Source: Mastigias papua (lineage: Eukaryota; Cnidaria; Scyphozoa; Rhizostomeae; Mastigiidae). Taken from it: DNA of 64,000 nt. Each line of letters opens with the position of its first letter. Position 1 is the stretch's first letter. The DNA is taken from assembly GCA_964019165.1 (NCBI GenBank), contig OZ025267.1, positions 10,404,389-10,468,388 of the forward strand, given 5' to 3'. A program made the translations under genes and the position numbers. Shown here in pieces: positions 39,329 through 64,000 of the stretch. The notes under the pieces were generated by a model. It ran no database searches, was not told where the DNA came from, and saw only the letters and a list, made by a program, of their open reading frames with translations.

Positions 39329-41613
39329 CAGGCGCGGATCTAGCCAAAATTCTGACTTATGCTAGAAGGGCGTGGTCAATGATTTAGGGTGTGGCTATGA
39401 ATGCAAGGGTGTGACGAGACAGTCTTAAATAAAGTATACTTTTTTCTATCTATTTTAGCTCTAAAATTGTGTTTAATAGCTTTGTCCTACCGGCATAGCA
39501 TTTGACATAAGGGATTCTGGGTTGCATCACTAGAATATACAAAAAATAGTACCTGGTAGTAGGATGAGGGTCTTAAATGCTTCACATCTTACAGCTATAG
39601 ATCAAGAATCAACAATATTGATACTAGGCATTGCAAAACACAATAACATTATTAACCAATACATAATTCTATAAAGACATGGCATCCTTCCAACCTAGAT
39701 ACAAACAAAATAATTTACCATATTACTTATTAATTTTACTTGTCCACCATACTAAAACCAAAATCCAAATCACACTAGGACACAACATTACCGCTTAAGA
39801 ACTTTGACTTGCAATGCAACAAAGCTGTATTCGGTTAATTTTGTGTCATGGTAAAAGCAATATTAAATTTTACTTGTACTGTATGTTTGCAGCACTTTCA
39901 AAAGCTTGGCCCCAGACATCAATGAGGTCCCCTATTACACTTGTCCTCCTAGCTATGATTCCTAGCTATGATTCCTTAGAGGAGGCTATGATTCAAAAGG
40001 TATGCCAACACTAGCACACTGCTCTGTACCATTTTCAAATAATCGAAATCTGCAAAGAAACATTTAATGACTTTAAGGGGCCAGTCATTGATAACTCTGG
40101 GTACCGGAGCGGGTTAGAATATAAAAAGTGATCAAACGTTTTATACCCCTTCCAATTTTGTTCAAAAATTTTCATATACCATTGAGACATAAATAAAATG
40201 TTTTACACCCCAGTTGCTACCTGCCCTATAACTGTAGGAATTTCAGGGTAGACTTTTAAAGTAGGAAGTGCCACTGTTGCCTTCTTGAAAAGATCACACA
40301 TAGAAAATATGTTCCGCAAAATTACTTGCTGGGAAATACTAAAAGAAAGACCTTTATATAGGAGGGGATGTTATTCTTTGTGAGAAACGTTTTCATGAAA
40401 AAGTTGACTTAAGCTTGAAACTTCATTTGAACAAACCGCTGTGATGAATGCTAATAAGAGCACTGCAATAACACTGTATACCACATAAAATTTAAATGAA
40501 AGAAAAATTGCTATTAAAGAAACTTTGACAACTAGATGCGCATAAATTCAGTAGTCAAAAGGCTTCTGCAAATCATTGAGCTGATTTTCTGAAGGTTTTT
40601 TGAGGATTCGTACCCCTCTAAATTCTCCAAATTGTTCCATGCCCTCAACTGTCCTAGAAAAAGTTTTCATACCCTCCCCAATCCTAACCCGCCCCGGTAC
40701 CCAGAGTTATAAATGGCTGACCCCTAATAGCTTATCCTTTTGCCTGACAAGAAGTGTTTGCTCTGGAAGTCTCAGAAACTGGGGACTACAGAGCAGGCCC
40801 GTTAGCAAGCAGAAGTTTCCTGGAGAAGTGACTTTCCATGTTTGCGATAAAATCATGGGAAAAGTGTATATCTCAGAGGGAAGCTTTTCTTTTTCCTATA
40901 ATTGTAAAGCTTTGTCTTGTAAAAGCCTTCTTATATTTGAAAGGACTAAACTAGCAGTAATCGCCATTGTGGGGAACTGAAATATGACGGTGAAATGACT
41001 TCTATTTCTGTCAGCTACAAATTAGCTATGTCAAGCTAATTACGTAATGTCTGAGAGATTGTTTTGGACATGAATGCTAGAGACAGATCCTCTCTTTCTC
41101 ACTTCAACAGTAGCTCCTCAAAGCGTCGTTACATATTGCATTTCCAGCCCGTGAATTTCGTTCCACTTATTATTCATTATATTGTCAGCAGTAGTCAGCG
41201 TCAAATTTCATTCGATGTTCAATTTTCAGCAGAAGTCAGCTCTTGTTTTGATTGGGTAGATTTGAACTGACTACAGCTCCCGCCAGAGCTGATGCTGCTC
41301 GGAATGAGCCACGATTGACCAATACATCGCTGATTCTCAATAACGCTGTCATAAAAGGCAGACTACGTAATGTCGGCTTACTCCAGCTCCAGCGTTCCAG
41401 CGTAAGCTATGTACAGAGCAAGTGGGAAAGAACTGTGTGTTTACTTAGACTTACGACTAATTGGTGTATGAAGAAATGTATTTTACATGGTATTTTGAAC
41501 CAAGCCTATACAGCAAGAAGCATAGCTATGTATGCAGGGATAATCATTACGTCACAAATGTAAAATCTGACTTCAGCTCTAGCATACTTCGCTGTAGTCT
41601 GGATCCGCGCCTG
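39329..41613. mobile_element. hAT-like non-autonomous element, 2.3 kb
   Basis: Inverted ends CAGGCGCGGATC(T/C)AG (39329 and, reversed, 41613) are flanked by TGCAATG and TGCAAAG, a probable target duplication with one change. No transposase is recognisable inside. A Harbinger-like MITE (40077-40724) is nested in it. A frame at 40600-40980 crosses that MITE's end and is not supported as a gene. Confidence 0.55.
40077..40724. mobile_element. Harbinger-like MITE with TAA target duplication
   Basis: The inverted ends of about 45 bp begin GGGG(C/T)CAG(T/C)CATT and include CTCTGGGTACCGG(A/G)GCGGG. Both sides carry TAA. No coding content is present. Confidence 0.78.
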
Positions 41614-41694
41614 TGCAAAGTATTACCTATTTCATATTATAGGGCATATGAATTAGTATAAGATTACATACTGTTTATTGTCAACCCCTCCCTC

Positions 41695-42255
41695 TGTTAT
41701 AATACTAGTTTTATTTTTATCTTTGATTTCGTCATGTGCAGTAGCGTTGGTCCTCTGTTCCTATTTGTTCCGTTTTTGTTGCTTCGTCATCATAGTTTTA
41801 GCTCATTACATCATCCACCCCCCACAGTTACCATGATCATATTGCTTGTCTGTGACGTGTTGTCTAATCTTAGTACATTGTTGTTTGTTATGTACGTGCT
41901 ACCATGCCATTGCCCCTTGGCTCCATTGTATGTTACAATTACCCTGTTGCGTCATGTGTTTGGTATAAATAAAGCATGTAGTGTTCTGTGTAGTCAGTCG
42001 TTATGTGAAGTCGTCGTTAGCAGTTGTCGTCGTGGAGTTTCAGTCAAAGTCGTCGGTTGCGTTTAGAGTTGTCGCGTTGCTGTTTCTTGGAATTTTGTCG
42101 TTAGCCTATCAAGTTTGTCAGCCAAAGTTACTGTTAATATTATCGTTGGTTATCGTGAAAGGATTAGAGACATCATTGATCGTTACAAAGAAACTTGTGT
42201 ATTTTTGTGTTAATTTCTGTATATTTGTTACGCTGTAAAATTCACTGGTTTTACA
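41695..42255 (+). mobile_element. Possible solo LTR
   Basis: The segment starts TGTTATAATA and ends GGTTTTACA, so the termini fit TGT...ACA. TATAAATAAAGC at 41964-41975 offers a TATA box overlapping an AATAAA signal, as in compact LTRs. I could not find a matching 5-bp target duplication, and a 110-codon frame inside appears to be chance. Confidence 0.35.
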
Positions 42256-42849
42256 CCAGTGAGTGTGCAGAATTTTGGCCTCCCCTCCTTCATGTCCTCC
42301 ACCTCCCCATGGAAGAGTTAATGATTGGTCCATAAGAAATAGTGTTGTCAAAACACGTCTCACCAAAAATTTTTGCTCATGCTGCTAGAGAATCGCACTT
42401 CTATGTGGTGCTAACAATTTTACTGATAAAGCAGTCAAATTCAAAAGCAGAATAAAAAACAAGTCGTATTGTTTAAGAAGACTTGCCTTTGTACACCCTC
42501 CCACTCAAAATTGTCAAGAGACACCCCAGCTCATCGCTACAGTATAAGATGAAATGAGAACTCTGTTAAATTGATTGATCTTAGTCAGGGAATGGAAAAA
42601 CATGACATTTTAGACATCTTACTCAAGGAATGGAAAAACGTGACATTTTAGAGTAAATCAGGAAAATATGTATATGTATTCATCGTATTAGTCAGGGAAG
42701 AATATACAACTTATAAGAAAATCAAGGAACTTTTCTGTAGAAACTTTGTACATACCCTGATATACATAAGTAAATGTATACATACATACATAGTTAGGTG
42801 GTATTGAGCAATTGTAGATATAAGTCCTACTTAAGTTCAATTTGTTTTA
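42256..42849. other. Intergenic; short diverged tandem repeat
   Basis: The phrase AAGGAATGGAAAAACGTGAC occurs twice (near 42590 and 42625) with small differences. Nothing else is recognised. Confidence 0.45.
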
Positions 42850-43948
42850 AACAAACATGAATGTCCACAGCAATCTTTCAGCAAATCCTTCACATTCTTC
42901 TTTACTTCGAAGAGCCTCTATTCACTATCTTACACTGCAACTTCCAGATGTTCTTTGCAGCAATAACGTTTGATGTTGCACACCATTTGATAAGCCTTTT
43001 TACAGACACCTTAGACATTCCACAATATAACAAGACGTTTACGGACTTTTCGTGAACTGTACCAAGGGAACCTATTACTATAGCTTCTATTTTGCATTTG
43101 AGGCCAAGATTTACGAGCGCAGATTTGATACAACAGTACTTTTCAAGTTTCTCCTTATAGATGTTTGCGATATAAAGTTCATAGGGGCAAGCTATATCAA
43201 TTATTGTGACTTCATTATTATGCTTAGTAACATTGTCTGGCTTTAAATTCCATACTATCTGAGATGTAGCATTTGCGATGATATCTTATAAGGTTGATTG
43301 AATGGTCTTATTTACAGCAACTACATTGTTAAGCTCACTTGTTAATTTATCAACGATTCTGTTATGCCGTGCTGAGTAAATTAAGAATATGGGCCATGCT
43401 GTCAATTCTGAACTGATCAAGTTCACAAGCAGCAGACGTTTGAGTGTACCATAACGACAGAGTATAATTACACGGTGTTACATTATGCTTTGCTTTGTAC
43501 CAAAAACTCGACTAAATCATCATTGATGTTGTAATTTCGGAAGATGTTCTGAGACAATACGTTATCAGCACTATCGATATATCGATATCTAGGAGTCTGC
43601 CTTGCATCGGAAGCTGTATAATTTCCAGTAAATTCTCGAACAGTTGCTTTCTAGTAATTCAGATTTAATACGTCCTTTTTCAAGAATGACTCTTAATTTG
43701 AAAGTGCGCTGGCAATGGAATTTTACACAAACTTTACCACAATTCATAAGGTTATTGTCATTATTTTCCCAATGAAGCTGTATTGCAACTTTATTCGTGA
43801 GGTGATGTAGATGAGGCCAATCAGAAATGAGACCAAAGCCACCTTTGATATTTGTATTTAGTTGCCAATTTTGCTTGCATGAAAAACCAAGAAAGTTATT
43901 CTCATCTACTGATCTGGAACAGAGGCAAATTTTGTAACAGCCAATCAA
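42850..43948 (-). mobile_element. RLE-type LINE 3' end, minus strand
   Basis: The 43589-43948 frame (WENNDNNLMNCGKVCVKFHC) and a further frame toward 42850 belong to one degenerate protein. The latter reads IVWNLKPDNVTKHNNEVTII then DIACPYELYIANIYKEKLEK, the PD-(D/E)xK endonuclease core, then EAIVIGSLGTVHEKS, the segment that corresponds to IPIIVGALG in the copies at 16 and 25 kb. It is a different subfamily from those copies. Confidence 0.7.
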
Positions 43949-44279
43949 AAGCGATCCTCAACAACCAATCAGAATCCTGGATGGTGACGTTATTTGCTTA
44001 CATTATGCCTGCCACCCCCTGTAGCAATGGCAAAATATAGCTACATAAAGAAGACCATCATCAATACATACTTGCTTGAAACTCCCCAGTTTTTGGCAAC
44101 AGTTTTCTAAGGTAATAAGCTATGAATTCCTCGCGGCCCGAAGCGATAGCTCCATGAAAATTTTCTACAGCGACCTTCACATTTCATCCTTCCTAAATTG
44201 TATGTCAAATAGGTTTAGGCACCCAGGAAAAGTGGCTCCCAACCCCAGGAGACCTGTTCATAATTCACTATCAATACCG

Positions 44280-44281
<2 letters not shown>
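43949..44281. other. Intergenic; nothing recognised
   Basis: No supported feature occurs before the (TA)n array that follows. Confidence 0.5.

Positions 44282-44342
<61 letters not shown>
44282..44342. repeat. (TA)n microsatellite
   Basis: Short pure TA run to the left of the dispersed repeat at 44342-44424. Confidence 0.97.
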
Positions 44343-45611
<1,269 letters not shown>

Positions 45612-45665
45612 ATTTATGTAATTTATATACGTTGTGGATGCGGCTTAGGTTTAGTTTGTATATGT

Positions 45666-46525
<860 letters not shown>

Positions 46526-46566
46526 TATTGAAACGTCTACATTTAAGTGAAGTATAGTTTTTATTT

Positions 46567-47110
46567 TGTCTCAAAAGTGCTGGAACGATAGTGTCAGAAT
46601 GGCGGCCTAAGTTTCCTATTCAGTTCATAAACAAAATTTCATCTTTTCGCTTCGGCGCGAAATGGGCCTTGTCAAGATTGCAAATAAGCATAAACAAACC
46701 AGAATGTTTTACACTTTTTGCTTAACTAATTTGCTTGCTGTCATTTATTGAGTATATTCTGTTATTTGTTATCAAAAAAGCATGGCAAAGTCTCGAGAAT
46801 TAGGTGAATGTGAATGAGCAGCAATATATTATTTGATAGTAGTTGGACACTCCTTTGTTGAAATCGATAAACAAGTACAAAGGTTGCACGAAGTCAACTG
46901 CTTACAGAATTGTCCAGAAGCATGAAAAAACTGGTTATCTACTACGAAGTACAGCGGTGGTCGACGAAAAGTAATCCCTCATAGAAGCGAAAGAATCTTC
47001 AAAGAAGACAATGCTCAGTTGTGTTAATACAAAACTGACAGCATTACTTGCAAAAGTCTCACGAGAAATTCTTCAAAGTTTTTCCAGGAAAGAACCCAAA
47101 TACAATAGTA
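46567..47110 (+). mobile_element. Tc1-type transposon, N-terminal part, opposite orientation
   Basis: Plus-strand broken frames read MAKSRELGECE, STAYRIVQKHEKTGY and GGRRKVIPHRSER, the DNA-binding half of a Tc1 transposase. A terminal-repeat-like stretch (CTCAAAAGTGCTGGAACGAT) is near 46577. Several stops and shifts are present. It faces away from the C-terminal half next to it. Confidence 0.6.
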
Positions 47111-47129
47111 GATTGATTTCACTGAACAA

Positions 47130-48690
47130 TAGTCATTTTGCTACTCAGGGTATCTTCACTGATTTATATGTATTTTGACCCACAGAACACAAATCTGAGG
47201 TCAGAATTTGCCTATCACGTCACAAATTTGAGATATTAACGGTTTAAGGTTTTCTAAAAATCTTTATGGAGTTTGCACGATAGTGCTATTCTGATGTAAT
47301 CAAAACAACTTTTTGACACTATTTTGCTAAGACAATGAGTAGTTTATCTTTATATCATTACATGTATCTATTTTCATTCAGGATATAATTTGTTGTTGAA
47401 ATATATGCAGAGAACACTTGACGCTATGACATCAAAACGAATAAGGAAGATTGTACGTAAGCAACAGTGAATAAGGAAATTCGAGGCAGATTTATGAGAG
47501 ATGGCATCCAAAATAACCATGAGCAGAAGGTCCTGTATAAATAATCCGAAAAGTTTCTGCTATGCTTGCGGACACTTCACATCTTCTGACCAGATAAAGA
47601 ACGTACCAGCCAGAGTGAAAATTGCATATAATTATTACTTTGGATGCAAAGTTGGCGACCAAGAAAAATATTGGGCTCCTCATACAGTATGTGGTACTTG
47701 CTATAGTGGCCTGACAAATTGGCTAGCCGCAAAAAGAAAAGTTATGCCATTTGGGGTGCCAATGGTATGGCGTGAGCCAAAGGGCCATACAAGTGACCAC
47801 TACTTTTATCTCACAAAGACCAAAGGATTCAACAAGAAGGTCAAAGGAAATATAGTCTATCCTGATTGTGAATCTGCTCTGACGCCTGTTAAACACTCAG
47901 ATAAGACCCCAGTCCCACTACCATCAAACACTTGGGAATTTGATGAATCAGAGTCTGATATAGACAAGTCAGATGTAGCAGTAGGAAAAGGTCGGTGCTG
48001 TTTTAAGAGAGGCAAAACTCAAGGGCGGTATTTTTGTGGGCCCACAAGTGCACGAATTTAGTCGGGACCCAGTGTCTGAGATAAAGCTTAGTAGGAATGA
48101 GAAGCCTGCATGGAAGGCTTTAGTTGATCTTATAGAATGCTTTCTTGGTAGTGACAGAGCTGAAAATTACCAGAATATAATGACCAATCTGCTTCAGAAG
48201 TACAAAGCAATGGGCTGTAGGATGTCACTAGAATTAAATTTTCTACGCTCGCATCTTGATTTCTTTCCACCTAACCTTGATGATGTGAGTGATGAACACG
48301 ATGAAAGATTTCAGCAGGATATTTCTCTAATGGAAATGCGATACCAGGGCAAGTTCTCTCCATCAATGATGGGGACTATTGCTGGTTCATACAGTGAGAA
48401 ACCGGATCATCTCACAAACGAAAATCCAAATGTTTGAAGCATTTCTAGAACATCTATACAGCACCTATTTTGCATGTAATTGGAACACTTATTGTAGCCA
48501 ACTAGCAAATTCTTTCACTAAGCTTTTTTGGCTTTATGACTTTACCACATGTAGCTGTTTGAGTCATTGTCTATTGTATTTAGCCTATTATTATTCTATA
48601 TTATTGACATTCTACTGATATCAGTATCTGGAAAACCTGACGTGATAGCCATATTCTGACTTCAGATTCGTATTCAGCATGCCGAAATTA
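47130..48690 (+). mobile_element. Candidate mobile unit around the zinc-finger gene (inverted flanks)
   Basis: The stretch 47183-47230 (containing AATCTGAGGTCAGAATTTG and CTATCACGTCA) recurs inverted at about 48637-48685 (TGACGTGATAGCCATATTC, TGACTTCAGATTCG). These diverged inverted repeats flank the coding frames 47501-48437. That suggests the gene moved as a unit. Target duplications were not identified. Confidence 0.5.
47501..48437 (+). pseudogene. Zinc-finger protein of a widespread multicopy invertebrate family, internally deleted
   Basis: The first frame (47501-48061) has SFCYACGHFTSSDQIKN, WAPHTVCGTCYSGLTNW and FGVPMVWREPKGHTSDHYFY, the N-terminal Cys-rich domain of a family with many uncharacterised copies in invertebrates. 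The family pattern DCYFC reads DHYFY here, so two zinc ligands are lost. The second frame (48036-48437) starts GPQVHEF and contains ENYQNIMTNLLQKYKAMGC, RMSLELNFLRSHLDFFPPNL and DERFQQDISLMEMRYQGKF, the family's C-terminal end. The central several hundred residues are missing and the two parts are in different frames. It is therefore a broken copy. Function is unknown. Confidence 0.7.
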
Positions 48691-49098
48691 GTCAGTACCA
48701 GCTCCAAAATTGCCAGTAGGAAAAAAAGTTAAATTTTGTTGCTCAGTGTTTTTAACGTATTTCAAATCTGTAATAAAACAAGTTCAAAATGACAAATGCA
48801 GGTCAAATATGCCAGCCACTGGCATTAGAAATATACAGTAAAGGGCACCTCAATAAATTCTAAACCTCAAAAGCAGATAAAAGAATCAATATATACAACA
48901 AAATGTATGAAACGTAAGAAAAAAAACTACGGCAACTACCTGAATAGAAAAGTCTTGGCAAAATGAGTCAAAAATCTAAAGTTATCTTATATACAAATAG
49001 TAAAACTATATATAATTTCAGTTCTTTCATACTTAGCCTACAATTTTAAGCCTTCACATCAGATAGCCTTTCCTTGTTCCTTTTGCATCGAGTCTTTC
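48691..49098. other. Intergenic; nothing recognised
   Basis: AT-rich with no supported frame or repeat end. Confidence 0.5.
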
Positions 49099-49850
49099 GG
49101 GACCATTCAAAATTTACGCACGCTCAATATATATCGATTTTGATCAACCTCCCCTTGCACGCTTTTGTACGCATTGGAGGTACTCCCCTCCCAGGGAGCA
49201 CGTACTTCTAAGTCATCATTTCCGCCTAAGTAATTAAACCTATTGTCTATCTCACTATTTTCAAAGTCCGCAAAATTTAATATACCTCCGACAAATCGGA
49301 AATTCAAGATTTAGGCTTTTCATTATTAGAACGACTTGGTGTGCGACAATTATAAAATATAGCTGTATTTAAGGTGCTTCGCAAGTAACCTGCGTTTTAC
49401 GTGAGCACGTGCGTTTTTTGAAGATACCCCCCTGTACGTTTCCGTACGCTGTTCCGGGTGCTATAACTTGCAACAGCTTTCGTCGGTTAGAAAAGAAAGC
49501 AAATTCCCCTAATTCGTCTAAATGCAAACTAAAACACCACTTGCAACCTACTGTTTGAATGTAAATTAGCATTCCATTCACCAGTTTTGATTTTACTCCG
49601 TTCTACTTTCTATCATAAGTACGTAAGTTTGACCTTTAAGATATTAACACGTGTAAATTAGGTTTTTCTTGGTTCTAGCTGTTACACATAAGTTAATGTA
49701 GTAAGGTTTTATCAATTCTGTAAGTTTTAGCACGGCCCCCTGTAAAGCAGCCTTAGATTGACGGGACACCGTGTGAAAATAATCTAATATGACATAAAAT
49801 AAGATGTATCCCCTCCCATTTCAGAGCGTACGTACTTTCTGAATGGTCCC
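49099..49850. mobile_element. MITE, 752 bp with 27-bp inverted ends
   Basis: The ends GGGACCATTCAAAATTTACG and, inverted, GGGACCATTCAGAAAGTACG match over 27 bp with few changes. Both sides carry TTC, a possible 3-bp duplication. Internal phrases (CCCCTCCC, TACGTAC) recur. There is no transposase. Confidence 0.75.
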
Positions 49851-49921
49851 TTCTGACATTGGCAGTTCAGCAGTCAAGAAGATAATCATTAAAATACCAA
49901 GGAAAGCAAATTAGCATAATA

Positions 49922-50754
49922 CTTTTAAGTGCCGAATTGCCCAAGGGGGTTGGAGTTAACGGAGGGATTGAAATTGTTTGGAAAATTCAATTAATGGAGG
50001 GTCGGAATTAGCGTGGGAGGTTGGAATAGTTTGGAAACTTCAATTAATTAGTGTCGAACTTAGCGGGGGGCTGGATTTGTGCAATCACGTTAATAAATGG
50101 ATTTCAAAAAGGGCTCTAAGCTGGTTTGCTTTCTCCATTTATGAAAGGAGCAAATTTCCTTAGCAACTATGGTTTCAATATTTCAGTGTAATAAGTAACC
50201 AATAATGGAAAATCAGTTTGAGCAATATCAATAGAACAATTATATAGCTATGAAAGTGTAACATAAATTCCCAATATCCTGTGGTGTAAACTTTTTGCGT
50301 TTGGCATCGTATCGAGTCTTTCCCTTCAAACATTCTACTTGAGCATCGTGCTCGTTTTTAAACATTTTAACGTATTCCCCGAGCTTTGCTTCTCTGCCAA
50401 TGTATACTTCTCCAACTGATGTAGAAAGTTTCTTCTGCTTGACTCATTGTTGTCTGCCATCATGTATCAGAATAGTTGCATTGCATTGACTATCATGTGT
50501 ACTAAATAGTTTCAGAATACGTCAAACTGACTGACATTGCGCTATGCGAAATATTAGAGTATATTAGAAATATTAAAAATATCTCCGCCTTTGAAAAGAT
50601 ACATCTTTGTAGCGTTGTCCGTTCTTAAGGACGATAATTGCTACAAATTCTAATAGTCAAGTGACAAGGCAAAATGTGTTAAAAATAATTGCGGGGGGTT
50701 GGAAAAATTTTCAAAAATTAATCAGCGGGGGGGCGGCAATTAGGCACTTAAGAG
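49922..50754. mobile_element. MITE-A family copy (TA target site)
   Basis: Ends CTTTTAAGTGCCGAATTGCC and, inverted, CTCTTAAGTGCCTAATTGCC are flanked by TA. G-rich phrases (AGCGGGGGG) recur near both ends as in the copy at 37856. It lies just beyond the cadherin stop codon. No coding content is seen. Confidence 0.72.
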
Positions 50755-50899
50755 TAGGCAATAATAGTTACTAGGTTTAATTCATCATATGAAATGACTC
50801 AGTTGTATCATCGAGTTTGATAAAAAGCTCAACAATTTATGGATATAACGATCTCCCAATCTAACAACAATTTTAACTTGAAGCTCACGAATTTGTACC

Positions 50900-63931
<13,032 letters not shown>

Positions 63932-64000
63932 CTAAACACAAAAGTGAAGAGATGTTGCAAAATTCGAAAGAAACTACAAAAAATAGAAGCATGGGAGGGG

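Noticed and set aside
40600..40980. 126-codon ORF as a host exon
   Set aside because: It crosses the end of a Harbinger-like MITE and lacks convincing splice sites, so most of the frame is transposon sequence.
41734..42238. Two overlapping ORFs (110 and 85 codons)
   Set aside because: Both fall within a probable solo LTR and have no recognisable domain.

Overview
This is a window of AT-rich animal nuclear DNA. The evidence is spliced genes with GT-AG introns, long introns filled with transposons, and metazoan-specific proteins. Three host genes can be named. KIDINS220 (C-terminal half, 654-14206, + strand) is a four-pass membrane scaffold with a KAP NTPase domain. A lysosomal tripeptidyl-peptidase 1-like serine-carboxyl protease occupies 34386-36131 (+) as one uninterrupted 581-codon frame. 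A dachsous-type cadherin (3' part, 50900-63931, - strand) contributes three exons and runs past the window end. A fourth gene, two phase-matched exons at 22962-23055 and 29013-29306 (+), is inferred and unrecognised. The genes and the transposon repertoire suggest an early-branching marine invertebrate such as a cnidarian, but I cannot fix the species.

Most of the rest is mobile DNA. Penelope-like elements (PLEs) are the dominant theme: GIY-YIG/C-terminal coding remnants, one reverse transcriptase with a damaged active site, and many pseudo-LTR ends. These ends carry hammerhead ribozyme cores (CTGANGA, stem II, GAAA) and nearly always abut a long (TA)n array. Two large copies (9618-11626 and 44534-45611) and two small palindromes (8078-8212 and 20926-21091) share one plan: (TA)n, pseudo-LTR, core, inverted pseudo-LTR, (TA)n. 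Other mobile DNA includes non-LTR retrotransposons with restriction-like endonuclease domains (16.1-20.7, 24.2-26.7, 42.9-43.9 kb), a second LINE type (59.1-59.9 kb), Ty3/gypsy fragments (31.1-33.6 kb), a Tc1 pair (45.8-47.1 kb), a tRNA-headed SINE folded into a 228-bp-armed hairpin (21.5-22.1 kb), and several MITEs, some nested.

Layout: 0-14.2 kb KIDINS220 with PLE-filled introns; 14.2-22.9 kb LINE/PLE/SINE nest; 22.9-34 kb the unrecognised gene with AT-rich relics and gypsy pieces; 34.4-36.1 kb TPP1-like gene; 36-50.8 kb nested MITEs, a LINE, a PLE, Tc1 and a zinc-finger mobile-type gene; 50.9-64 kb the cadherin gene on the opposite strand. The host genes are not an operon and show no functional coupling beyond chance linkage. 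KIDINS220 and the cadherin are plasma-membrane proteins; TPP1 acts in the lysosome.
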